NCBI GenBank assembly: GCA_028278345.1
Contig: JANQEL010000087.1
Coordinates: forward strand, 1-51,715
DNA length: 51,715 bases
Source: Myxococcota bacterium
Lineage (GTDB): Bacteria > Myxococcota_A > UBA9160 > UBA4427
Direction: 5' to 3'
Every line of letters begins with the position of its first letter. Position 1 is the stretch's first letter. Under the pieces are notes generated by a model. The model was not told the origin of the DNA, did no database searches, and worked only from the letters and a program-made list of their open reading frames with translations. The position numbers were made by a program, and so were the translations under genes. Positions 44,182 through 51,715 of this stretch are shown here, piece by piece.

Positions 44182-45819
44182 CTACTGTAGATAGTTGCTG
44201 CCGCCCATCCGGGTCGACTTCGGGTTCACGTGCACGTGAACCACGGCCAGCTTGTCGGCGGCGAGGGCCCGATCGAGGGCGGGGCGGATCTCACCGGGCG
44301 TATCCACGTGCTCGGCGTGGCCGTCGACCATCTCGGCGAGCTTGTCGTAACGCGCGGGCAGCAGCGACGCGATGCGCGGCGATTCGGCGGGCAGCATGTG
44401 ATCCTGGATCATGTGTCCCGCGATGCCCTCGTTGTTCACCACGACGAAGACGGGCTTCGCGCCGACGCGCGCCGCGGTTTCGACCACCATCGCGGCCGAA
44501 CCGAAGGAGTAGTCGCCGAGCACGCCGATCGAGAGCCGATCCGGGCACGCGATCGCGGCCCCGACGACGTAGGGCGCACCGACGCCCATCGAACCCGTGG
44601 TGCCCGCGTTGTACCGCGAGCGGTTCGCGTACGAGGGCAGCATGGCGCGGCAGATGCCCATGATGGTCTCGCCCTCACTGCTGATGATGGCGTCGCGCGG
44701 CACTGCATCCTTCACCTCGGCGACGACGCGATAGGGATTGATCGGAACCGAGTCGTCGACCAGGGCCTGACGCGCGCTGGCTTCGTTGCTCTGCGCCTTC
44801 TCCTGCAGGGAAGTGAGCCAACTCGAGGCTGAAGCGTTGAGCGAACGACCGTCGAGGGCCGATGCGAGTTGTTCGGAAGCGGCCTGTGCGTCCGCCACCA
44901 CACCGAGCGCGACGTTCGCGCCCGAGGCCATCTCCTCGGCTTCGATGTCGATGTGCACGATCTTCGCATCCGCGGCGAAGCGCCGACCCATGCCGAAGAT
45001 CCAGTTGAAACGACCGCCGATCATGACGATCGCATCGGCGCCACCCAGCGCCTGGGAGCGCGCGGCGTTGGCGAAGTTCGGATGATCGTCGGGCAGCGTC
45101 CCGCGCCCCATCGGCGAACACACGTAGGGGATGCCCATGTCGACGATCTTCTGGATCGCCGGGCCGGCATCCGCCCAGGCGGCTCCCTTGCCCACGAGCA
45201 GCAGCGGTCGCTCGGCGCTCGCGAGCATGTCGGCCACGCGATCGATCACGTTTGGGTCGGCATGCGGTCGCGTCACGTCGGCCGCAGTGCGCAGTTGCAC
45301 CGCATCTTCATCCACGCGCCGGCCGACGACCTCGCCGGGAAAGTCGAGGTAGACCCCGCCCGGTCGTCCTTCGAGGGCCTTGCCGATCGCGAGGTGGAGC
45401 CACTCGCCGATGCGCTCGGTCGTGTCGACGCGACCGGTCCACTTGCAGACCGACTTCACCGCGGAGATCTGATCGAGCTCCTGGAAGCCGCCGACGCCGG
45501 TGGTGTTGGAGAAGGCCGACCCGCCCAGCACGATCAGCGGCATCGCGCTCTCGGTCGCGACGTAGAGCGGCGTGAGGCAGTTGGTCACCGCTGGGCCCGA
45601 GCCCGCGACGAAGATGCCCGGCTTCTGCTTCTGCCAGCCCCAGGCCGACGCCATGAAGCAACCATTGAGTTCGTGCCGGCAGCCGATCACCTGCATGCCT
45701 TCGGACTGACCGCCCGAATACAACTCGATCATCGGGCCGGCGACGACGCCGAACAACGTGTCGATGCCCGCGGCCTGAAGCTGACGCGCCGCGATCTGAC
45801 CGCCGTGAATCTCTGCCAT
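44182..45819 (-). CDS. Thiamine-diphosphate-dependent enzyme (oxalyl-CoA decarboxylase / 2-hydroxyacyl-CoA lyase-like)
   Basis: A 545-residue ThDP enzyme with the three-domain layout of acetolactate synthase relatives. The activating glutamate is E50 in CRHELNG. The central domain holds RPLLLVGKGAAWADA. The ThDP motif runs from GDYSFG (G435-D436) to VVVNNEG (N462-N463). It lacks a clear FAD-binding signature, and its CaiB neighbour points to the oxalyl-CoA decarboxylase / 2-hydroxyacyl-CoA lyase branch. A pure acetolactate synthase is less likely. The ATG at 45819 has AGAGG about ten bases upstream. It is divergent from anmK. Confidence 0.82.
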   Translation of the reverse strand: MAEIHGGQIAARQLQAAGIDTLFGVVAGPMIELYSGGQSEGMQVIGCRHELNGCFMASAWGWQKQKPGIFVAGSGPAVTNCLTPLYVATESAMPLIVLGGSAFSNTTGVGGFQELDQISAVKSVCKWTGRVDTTERIGEWLHLAIGKALEGRPGGVYLDFPGEVVGRRVDEDAVQLRTAADVTRPHADPNVIDRVADMLASAERPLLLVGKGAAWADAGPAIQKIVDMGIPYVCSPMGRGTLPDDHPNFANAARSQALGGADAIVMIGGRFNWIFGMGRRFAADAKIVHIDIEAEEMASGANVALGVVADAQAASEQLASALDGRSLNASASSWLTSLQEKAQSNEASARQALVDDSVPINPYRVVAEVKDAVPRDAIISSEGETIMGICRAMLPSYANRSRYNAGTTGSMGVGAPYVVGAAIACPDRLSIGVLGDYSFGSAAMVVETAARVGAKPVFVVVNNEGIAGHMIQDHMLPAESPRIASLLPARYDKLAEMVDGHAEHVDTPGEIRPALDRALAADKLAVVHVHVNPKSTRMGGSNYLQ

Positions 45820-45925
45820 GGTGGGGGGACCTCTCGGAGGGCTCGGGTGGGAGGGGCGCGATCGAGAGCCGTGCAATCGAGTCGCCGACAACGCGTTGAA
45901 GCTATCAGACCGCTACCATGCCGCC

Positions 45926-47092
45926 ATGTTGGTGATCGGCTTGATGTCGGGGACCTCGGCGGACGGAATCGACGCAGCGCTCGTCGAATGGCCCGACTCG
46001 GAAGAGGCCGTGCCGTTTCGGCTGGTCGCCCACGCCCACCTCGCGCACCCCGCGCTGCTGCAGCAGCGCATCCACAACCTGGCCGCCGGCGGCGTGCCGG
46101 GGCCGGATGTGTTGCGCGAAGTCGCCGCCCTCGATGTCGAACTCGGGGAGCGTTTCGCCGAAGCGGCGCTTGCGGCCGCGAAGGCTGCGGCGATCGACAT
46201 CGAGCGCGTCGATGGCGTGGCTTCGCACGGACAGACGATCGCCCACCACCCCGAGCATCGCGCGACGCTGCAGATCGGTGATCCCTCGGTGATTGCCGAG
46301 CGCACGGGGTGTACGACGATCGCCGACTTCCGCCCGCGTGACATGGCGCTGGGCGGAGAGGGCGCACCGCTCGCTCCCTTCTTTCATTGGGCGGCGCTCA
46401 GTGCGACGACCGAGAACCGCGTCGCGCTCAACCTCGGTGGCATCGCGAACATCAGTTGGTTGCCGGGTTCGCGGGATCCCGATTCGGTCGTGGCTTTCGA
46501 TACCGGGCCTGCCAACTCGCTGATCGATGGCGTGATCTCGCTGGCCACCGAAGGGCGCGAGGCGATGGATGTCGACGGCGTGCGTGCGGCGCGCGGGCAG
46601 GTCGACGATCTGCTCCTGCACAAGCTCCTCGACGACGAGTACCTCGCCAAGCCACCGCCGAAGTCGACCGGGCGCGAGCGTTACGGCACGGCCGAGGCGC
46701 GCTCCCTGCTGTCGAGTTCGCGCAGCGTCGAACGCGGGCTCGACGATCTGGTGGCGACGCTCGTGGAGTTCAGCGCGGAGTCGATCGGCCGCGCGTGTCG
46801 CGATCTCCTCCCGCGCGAAGACGCCGCGGCGAAACAGATCGATCGGCTGATTGTGGGCGGGGGCGGGGCGAACAATCCGGTCATGCTCGAAGCCATCGGC
46901 CGCGCGCTACCCGGCGTCGTGATCGACCGCTTCGACGACCACGGTGTCCCCGCCCAGGCGGCCGAAGCGATGGCGTTCTCGTTGATGGGCCGGAACACCC
47001 TGCTCGGCATCCCGAATCACCTGCCGCGCTGCACGGGCGCTTCGCGCGCGGCGGTCCTGGGCGAGATCGTTCCGGGCAAGACACCGCGCTAA
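45926..47092 (+). CDS. anmK: Anhydro-N-acetylmuramic acid kinase AnmK
   Basis: A 388-residue AnmK, which opens and phosphorylates 1,6-anhydro-MurNAc to MurNAc-6-phosphate in peptidoglycan recycling. It begins IGLMSGTSADGIDAAL, the family hallmark. Further marks are ASHGQTIAHHP, DFRPRDMALGGEGAPLAPFFH, NLGGIANIS, FDTGPANSLID and GGGGANNPVM. No Shine-Dalgarno sequence is visible before the ATG at 45926. Other MurNAc-salvage genes lie 3-5 kb downstream on the opposite strand. It is divergent from the ThDP gene with a 106-base gap. Confidence 0.93.
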   Translation: MLVIGLMSGTSADGIDAALVEWPDSEEAVPFRLVAHAHLAHPALLQQRIHNLAAGGVPGPDVLREVAALDVELGERFAEAALAAAKAAAIDIERVDGVASHGQTIAHHPEHRATLQIGDPSVIAERTGCTTIADFRPRDMALGGEGAPLAPFFHWAALSATTENRVALNLGGIANISWLPGSRDPDSVVAFDTGPANSLIDGVISLATEGREAMDVDGVRAARGQVDDLLLHKLLDDEYLAKPPPKSTGRERYGTAEARSLLSSSRSVERGLDDLVATLVEFSAESIGRACRDLLPREDAAAKQIDRLIVGGGGANNPVMLEAIGRALPGVVIDRFDDHGVPAQAAEAMAFSLMGRNTLLGIPNHLPRCTGASRAAVLGEIVPGKTPR

Positions 47093-47218
47093 AGCGAGAA
47101 CCTTCGTTCACCGTCAGTTTGCGAGAGGCAGGAACCGCCGTCGCTGGCGAGGTGCATTCTTCGGTCTATCTCTCGGTGTGTGACCGGATCTGACACGGGC
47201 GTCGAGCATGCTCGTTGA

Positions 47219-48994
47219 GTGAATGCAGTAGAGCGAAGTGCGCAGGTTTGGGCCGACGAACGTGCCGAAGACGAACTGATTCGGTTGGCTCGTGCGCAGG
47301 GGCCGCTGCGCGAGGCGTTGGCGCGGGTGGCGGCGCGGTTCGTGTCCACGCAGGGGTGGAGCCGGTTGGGCTACGCGCGTTTGGGTGACTACGCGCGTGA
47401 GCGGCTGGGAACATCGGCGCGCTCGGTTCAGGACTGGGCTTGTGTGGGCGCGCGGCTCGATGAGTTGCCCAGGCTTCGTGCGGCGTTGGCGTCGGGCCTA
47501 CTCCCGTGGAGCAAGGTGAGGTTGCTCGCACGGTTCGTCGAGACACAGAACGAGCGTGGTTGGATCGCGTATGCCGAACAGCAGAGTGTGAAGACCCTCG
47601 AGGGTGAGCTGCGTACGGTGGATCGGGGTGCGCTCGAGGCCGGTGCGATCGAGCGCGGGCAAGAGGAGAAGGACACTCGGGTTCGGATCTCGGTGCCGTT
47701 CAGTCTGGCGATGAAGTGGCAGCGGACGAAGCGGCAAGCGAGCCGGATCGAGGGGGTGAAGTTGTCCGCCGGTGAGGCGCTCGAGCGGGTGACGGCGGAG
47801 GTGCTGGCGGCGTTGCCGGTGCAGTTGGAGGTGGTGGACGACGAGGCCGTTGACGATCGAGACGGTTTCCAATTCGGGCACGGTCGCTCGTCCGCCGCTT
47901 CTTCGAACGAAGCCGTTCCCTGGATCCCGGCTGCCGTCGAGGGCGACTCACCGCCTGCTCCCGCGTTTCTCTCCCGACTCGTGGACGGCCTCGACGATGC
48001 CGATGCCTTCGAGCTCGATGCGAGACTGCGGCAAGTGATACGGCTCGAGCAGCGCCTCGATGCCCAGATCGCAGCCCTGGTTCGCAAGGTGACTGCACCG
48101 GAGTACGAGTGGAGCGGCAAACGCCCGACTCGCGACGTCCTGGCTCGTGAGTTGTTGGGGATGTCGCCCAGTAAGCTGCGGGCGCTGCTGCGGATCGAGC
48201 GGGTGGGGGATCAGTGTCCAGCGCTTCTGGAGGCCTATCGGGATGGTGCGCTCTCCTGGAGTCAGGCGGACACGCTCGCCCCGCTCCTGGACCGTGATTT
48301 CGACGGAGGCTGGCGGGAGGAGTGGGTGGCGTACGCGCAGATCGTCACCGGGGTGCGGTTGAAGGAGGCGGTCGAGCGCGCGAAGTTCCTGCGTGACGCA
48401 GATCCCGAGGTCTACGAACGCCACCGGGAAGATCCGGCGTGGTTCGCCTCACCGCAGGCCGAGGAAGAGGATCAGGACCGCCAGAAGTGTGCGCACCCCA
48501 GGCATCTCGGAGGGCCCATCCGGATCTCGTTCGACGCGGCCAGCGACGTCGTAAAGCTATTTCGGGCGGTGCTGTGCACGGTTCGGCGGGCGATCGAGCG
48601 GGATACGGGGCGGTTACCGAGCGAGGCGGAGGGGTTCGAGGCGATGCTCGCTCATGTGCTCGACGGTTGGGACGTGGATGACCCGTGGTTGAAGAAGAAC
48701 ATCAGTCGGAAGCACCGGGAGGTGCTCGATCGAGACCACTGGCAGTGTGTCTTTCCCGGGTGCACGTCGCAGCGGAACCTGCATGTGCATCACATCCGGT
48801 TCCGCTCGGCCGGTGGAGGCAATGAAGCGGAGAACCTGACGACGCTGTGCGCGTTTCACCACTTGCGCGGTGTGCATGGAGGGACGGTCAGCGTCACAGG
48901 GTCGGCGCCAGACCGGCTCGAGTTCGCCCTGGGACTTCGGGCGTGGTGCGAGCCGTTGGTGCGGTATCGATCGGGAGGGCAGGTGATGGGATGA
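47219..48994 (+). CDS. DUF222-like protein with C-terminal HNH endonuclease domain
   Basis: A 591-residue protein. The C-terminal HNH nuclease (about 500-550) is complete: DRDHWQCVFPGC, then HVHHIRF (H524/H525), AENLTTLCAFHH and GVHGG, with cysteine pairs for a structural metal. The N-terminal part looks duplicated: YARLGDYARERLGTSARSVQ...LASGLLPWSKVRLLA near 50-105 matches ELLGMSPSKLRALL...YRDGALSWSQADTLAPL near 310-365. Such proteins occur in many copies in some actinobacteria and deltaproteobacteria and may be mobile or selfish; the function is unknown. The start is the GTG at 47219. Confidence 0.82.
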   Translation: MNAVERSAQVWADERAEDELIRLARAQGPLREALARVAARFVSTQGWSRLGYARLGDYARERLGTSARSVQDWACVGARLDELPRLRAALASGLLPWSKVRLLARFVETQNERGWIAYAEQQSVKTLEGELRTVDRGALEAGAIERGQEEKDTRVRISVPFSLAMKWQRTKRQASRIEGVKLSAGEALERVTAEVLAALPVQLEVVDDEAVDDRDGFQFGHGRSSAASSNEAVPWIPAAVEGDSPPAPAFLSRLVDGLDDADAFELDARLRQVIRLEQRLDAQIAALVRKVTAPEYEWSGKRPTRDVLARELLGMSPSKLRALLRIERVGDQCPALLEAYRDGALSWSQADTLAPLLDRDFDGGWREEWVAYAQIVTGVRLKEAVERAKFLRDADPEVYERHREDPAWFASPQAEEEDQDRQKCAHPRHLGGPIRISFDAASDVVKLFRAVLCTVRRAIERDTGRLPSEAEGFEAMLAHVLDGWDVDDPWLKKNISRKHREVLDRDHWQCVFPGCTSQRNLHVHHIRFRSAGGGNEAENLTTLCAFHHLRGVHGGTVSVTGSAPDRLEFALGLRAWCEPLVRYRSGGQVMG

Positions 48995-49000
48995 ACCGAC

Positions 49001-49738
49001 CTAGAGCTTGAGGCGCAGCCCGTCGTCCGCGGTTTCGTACTGCACCTCTCCGCGCGCCTTCGACATCTCCGCACCGAGATGGGTGAGCACCATGCGCTCC
49101 GCGCCGAGTTCGCGCTCGCGTTGTTCGATTTGCTCGAGGGAGAGGTGCAATTCGAAGCCGGGGGAGCAGTAGGTGCATTCGCAGACGAAGAGGTCGGCGC
49201 CCTGGGTGTGCTGGGGCAGTTCGTCGAACCAACCGGTGTCGCCCGAGTATACGATGCGTCGGTTGTCGAACTGCAGCGCCATGCCGTGGGGGCAGACGTC
49301 CTTGTTGTGGAAGACCTCGAAGGAGGTCACGTGTGCGGAGGCGACTTCCTTCGTCACGCCCTGGGGCAACTCGATGTACTGGATGTCGAAGGTCCAGTTG
49401 CGGCCGGGGATGGGGTGGCCCATCGCGGCGGCGAGTTCGACCACGCGGGCTTCGATGCCAGGCGGGCCCGCGATCTGGAGTGGACCGCGGCGTTGGTCTT
49501 CGTAGAGCGAGGCCAGCAGGAAGAGGGGGATGCCGCCGAAGTGATCGGCGTGGAAGTGGCTGATCAGGATGGCGTCGATCTCGTTGCGGCGGATTCCCTC
49601 GGAGTTGAGCCCGGTGTTGGTGGTGACGCCGCAATCGATCAGGACGTTGCCATTGGGCTCCCGGACGAGGAAGGCCGACTGTCGGCGACCACCGGCGCCG
49701 AACGCGTCACTCGTACCGATGAAATGAAGCTCGATCAC
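49001..49738 (-). CDS. Metallo-beta-lactamase-fold hydrolase (RNase Z-like)
   Basis: A 245-residue MBL-fold enzyme. It has the zinc motif ISHFHADHFGG (HxHxDH), NKDVCPHGMALQF, YSGDTGWF with the bridging aspartate, and a late THLG histidine. The start (IELHFIGTSDAFGAGGRRQSA) resembles RNase Z and related phosphodiesterases, but it lacks the long flexible arm of a tRNase Z, so the substrate is open. The GTG at 49738 overlaps the upstream stop as GTGA, so it is coupled to the nucleotidyltransferase gene. Confidence 0.88.
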   Translation of the reverse strand: MIELHFIGTSDAFGAGGRRQSAFLVREPNGNVLIDCGVTTNTGLNSEGIRRNEIDAILISHFHADHFGGIPLFLLASLYEDQRRGPLQIAGPPGIEARVVELAAAMGHPIPGRNWTFDIQYIELPQGVTKEVASAHVTSFEVFHNKDVCPHGMALQFDNRRIVYSGDTGWFDELPQHTQGADLFVCECTYCSPGFELHLSLEQIEQRERELGAERMVLTHLGAEMSKARGEVQYETADDGLRLKL

Positions 49739-50670
49739 GCGGGTTCCGGTTCCAGGAGGGGGTGAGCACGACCTCCCGCAAAGGCGGCATCGCGCGCGCT
49801 GGTTTCGGCGGGAACGCGTTCGCCGTCGAACACGATGCAGCGTTCCAGCTTCGCGCCGGCTTCGATCTCACAACCGATCCCGAGCACGTTGTCGCCTTCG
49901 AAGCGCACGCCCTTCGCACGAGCATGGGCGTCGAGGTCGAGGTAGGAAAGCCGGGGAGGCGTGCGATTTGCGTGCAGATACTCGGCGGGGGTCCCCACCG
50001 GGTCCCAGGTGCAGTTCGCGTGCGAGAAGAGCTCGCCGTGAATCGCGCCGCTCCCCGCTTCGAGGGTGGGCTGCATCCAGTCGCGCACGTCCTCGAAGAC
50101 CTCGCGGTCGGGGAAGCTCTCGAGCGCCTCGCGCGAGAACACCCTCACCCCCGTGAAGAGGCCGCTGGCGACTTCATCGCCGAGATCGAGGCTGCTTGCG
50201 ATGCGGCGCACAGCGCCTCCTTTCGAGATTCCTATCGATCCGAATCGGTCGACTCTTGAATCTTCGAGGAGCACAAGCGTAGCGAGGTCTTGTCTCTCGG
50301 TATGGCGGGAAATCACATCAGAGAGATCCAGGTCGAGGAGCATGTCCCCCGCCAACACCACGCAGTGATCGCTTTCCATCAGGAAGGAACGCGCCTGTCT
50401 CATTCCACCGCCCGTGCCCAGCGGTTGGCTCTCTTCGCTGTAGACGATCTCGCAATCGCTCGGTGCCCAACGCTCGATGGCGTCGCGGATCGTCTCGGGA
50501 CGATGGTGCAGGTTGATCACGATCTCGCGAATGCCGTGGTGGACGAGGAGTTCGAGCAGCGTCGCAATCACGGGGACGCCCCGTACGGGGAGGGCAGGCT
50601 TCGCGCACGACTCGGTGAGTGGGCGCAAGCGGGTTCCGAGACCCGCGGCGAGAATCATGGCGCGCGTCAT
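49735..50670 (-). CDS. murU: Nucleotidyltransferase, MurNAc-1-phosphate uridylyltransferase-like (MurU)
   Basis: A 311-residue sugar-1-phosphate nucleotidyltransferase. The signature AAGLGTRLRPLTESCAKPALP lies at 7-27, with K24 as the likely sugar-phosphate contact; NLHHRPETI, SEESQPLGTGGGMRQA and VVLAGDMLLDLDL (metal aspartate) follow. A C-terminal left-handed helix remnant (ENVLGIG-type turns) is present. In Pseudomonas, MurU makes UDP-MurNAc from MurNAc-1-phosphate supplied by AmgK. The upstream AmgK-like kinase, coupled by ATGA, supports this role. Another NDP-sugar product cannot be excluded. Confidence 0.78.
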   Translation of the reverse strand: MTRAMILAAGLGTRLRPLTESCAKPALPVRGVPVIATLLELLVHHGIREIVINLHHRPETIRDAIERWAPSDCEIVYSEESQPLGTGGGMRQARSFLMESDHCVVLAGDMLLDLDLSDVISRHTERQDLATLVLLEDSRVDRFGSIGISKGGAVRRIASSLDLGDEVASGLFTGVRVFSREALESFPDREVFEDVRDWMQPTLEAGSGAIHGELFSHANCTWDPVGTPAEYLHANRTPPRLSYLDLDAHARAKGVRFEGDNVLGIGCEIEAGAKLERCIVFDGERVPAETSARDAAFAGGRAHPLLEPEPA

Positions 50671-51715
50671 GGTTCGCGAAGCTCCGCAACGAGGGCGGCA
50701 AAGGGGGCGATCTCTTCGTCGCGCTCGGCCGCGCGCTCGGCGGCCTCGCGCAGGGAGGTGCGCGCAGTCGGGAGGAAGGGCAGGTAGCGCTCGTCTCCCG
50801 AGTCGGTGTAGCCGTGGATGTAGTGGGCGGCGTCTTTCGCGACTCGCGTGAGCGTCAACAGGTCGAAGCGCGCGTCGAACACGTCGCGGGCCGGCGCGTC
50901 GGGCAACTTCGGTCGCGTCGCTTCGAGGAGCGCCTCGACTTCCTCCCAGGGCAGGGCGACGTGGGAGTCGCGCAGCAGGCACACGAGGTCGTATTCGGGC
51001 GGAGCCATGAAGGCACCCTGCAGATCGATCAGCACCAGGCGATCGCCGGGTAGCACGTGCACGTTGGCGGCCTTGAAGTCGCGGTGGGAGAGGCGCCTCG
51101 GTGCGCCTTCGCAGACGCGGGCGACGTGCTGGTAGAAATCGCGCACGATGCGCGCGTCCCGGTCGGTCGGCTTGCGCGGCAACCAGTATGGAAGCGCCCA
51201 GTTCACCACGCGCTCCGCCTTGCTCTCGAAGAGGGCGGCATCGAGCGTTCGCTCGAAGGCTTCGATGGGCGGCTCTGGCTTTGGTGTTGGTTCGTCGAGT
51301 TGTTGCATCCGCACGATGATCTCGCACGCCTTCGCGTAGAGCGCGCGACGACGTTCGGGCGGTGTCGCGGGATCGATGGCGATGCCTTCGAGGGTTGTGT
51401 CGCCCACGTCTTCGAGCAACTCTGCGCCGACCTCGGGCAGGGCCGCGAAGCGCCGCGGTACGGGAATCTCCGCTTCGTTCAGCAAGCGGCGAATCGGTTC
51501 CAGCGGCGGTTCGGGGGCAACGCCGCGTGCGCGCTTACTGGGATCTTCCTCGGCGTCGACCCGGGCGATCACGCTCGAGGCCGGCGCATCCCCACCCGAA
51601 ACCAGAAGCCGGTAGAACCGCCGCGTCCCCAACCCGGGCGCGATCGAGATCACGTCGTCGAGTCGCGCCTTCCAGTGTTCGGCGATCCAGTTCGCGAAGG
51701 CGCCCCGCAGCGCGT
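50667..51715 (-). CDS. amgK: Aminoglycoside phosphotransferase-family sugar kinase, AmgK-like (5' end outside window)
   Basis: At least 349 residues; the frame runs past a GTG at 51653 to the right edge. The codons beyond it (LRGAFANWIAEHW) look like real protein, so the start lies outside. It has the kinase marks LSHRDFKAANVHV (catalytic loop aspartate) and VLIDLQGAFMAPPEYDLVCL (metal aspartate). The N-terminal lobe reads RFYRLL and VIARVDA. The pairing with a MurU-like gene and the closeness of anmK suggest it phosphorylates MurNAc or GlcNAc at the anomeric carbon. Other sugar or amino-alcohol substrates are possible. Confidence 0.75.
   Translation of the reverse strand, partial: ALRGAFANWIAEHWKARLDDVISIAPGLGTRRFYRLLVSGGDAPASSVIARVDAEEDPSKRARGVAPEPPLEPIRRLLNEAEIPVPRRFAALPEVGAELLEDVGDTTLEGIAIDPATPPERRRALYAKACEIIVRMQQLDEPTPKPEPPIEAFERTLDAALFESKAERVVNWALPYWLPRKPTDRDARIVRDFYQHVARVCEGAPRRLSHRDFKAANVHVLPGDRLVLIDLQGAFMAPPEYDLVCLLRDSHVALPWEEVEALLEATRPKLPDAPARDVFDARFDLLTLTRVAKDAAHYIHGYTDSGDERYLPFLPTARTSLREAAERAAERDEEIAPFAALVAELREP

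Noticed and set aside
45905..46621. Long leftward frame antisense to anmK.
   Set aside because: High GC opens long shadow frames; anmK motifs on the plus strand are unambiguous, and the antisense product has no recognisable domain.

Overview
The window is about 51.7 kb of GC-rich DNA, densely packed with bacterial genes; I see no rRNA, tRNA, CRISPR array or insertion sequence. The gene content points to a deltaproteobacterial-type lineage, perhaps Myxococcota or a relative. The pointers are an MglA-like GTPase relative beside a helical-repeat protein, a receiver protein with a long disordered tail, a sigma-54 activator, a PEP-CTERM protein, a PP2C phosphatase, and a DUF222/HNH gene. This placement is inference. 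Many gene pairs overlap by ATGA or GTGA, and two convergent pairs share a CTAG as both stop codons.

Layout. Positions 1-6.3 kb hold a DHH-like phosphoesterase (cut by the window edge) coupled to queE, then the leftward trio MoxR ATPase, DUF58 and transglutaminase. Positions 6.4-13.7 kb hold a lipoprotein peptidase diverging from prmA, a JAMM peptidase coupled to a beta-propeller lipoprotein, sulfate adenylyltransferase, alanine dehydrogenase and a PEP-CTERM protein. Positions 13.7-21.2 kb form a leftward run: nadC, birA, coaX, a helical-repeat protein, an MglA-like protein without the P-loop lysine, and a multi-GAF protein with a degenerate GGDEF domain that keeps its I-site.

Positions 21.2-29.8 kb are regulatory: a receiver protein with a disordered tail, a PP2C phosphatase, a FliA/WhiG-type sigma factor, a sigma-54 activator, a PAS histidine kinase and a single-domain receiver. 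A strong sigma-54 promoter match lies upstream of the sigma gene, and palindromes lie about 200 bases further upstream. This suggests a sigma-54 to sigma-28 cascade encoded in one place.

Positions 29.8-35.6 kb hold a membrane coiled-coil protein, two methyltransferases and two related GT4 glycosyltransferases. Positions 36-38.4 kb hold an AT-richer gene fusing seven NHL-like repeats to an alpha/beta hydrolase. Positions 38.5-42.8 kb hold a LuxR-type regulator with two tandem 7TM histidine kinases, one apparently inactive. Positions 42.9-45.8 kb hold a CaiB-type CoA transferase with a ThDP enzyme. The end of the window holds anmK, a DUF222/HNH protein, a metallo-beta-lactamase-fold hydrolase, and a murU-amgK-like pair, so three MurNAc-recycling activities lie within 6 kb.
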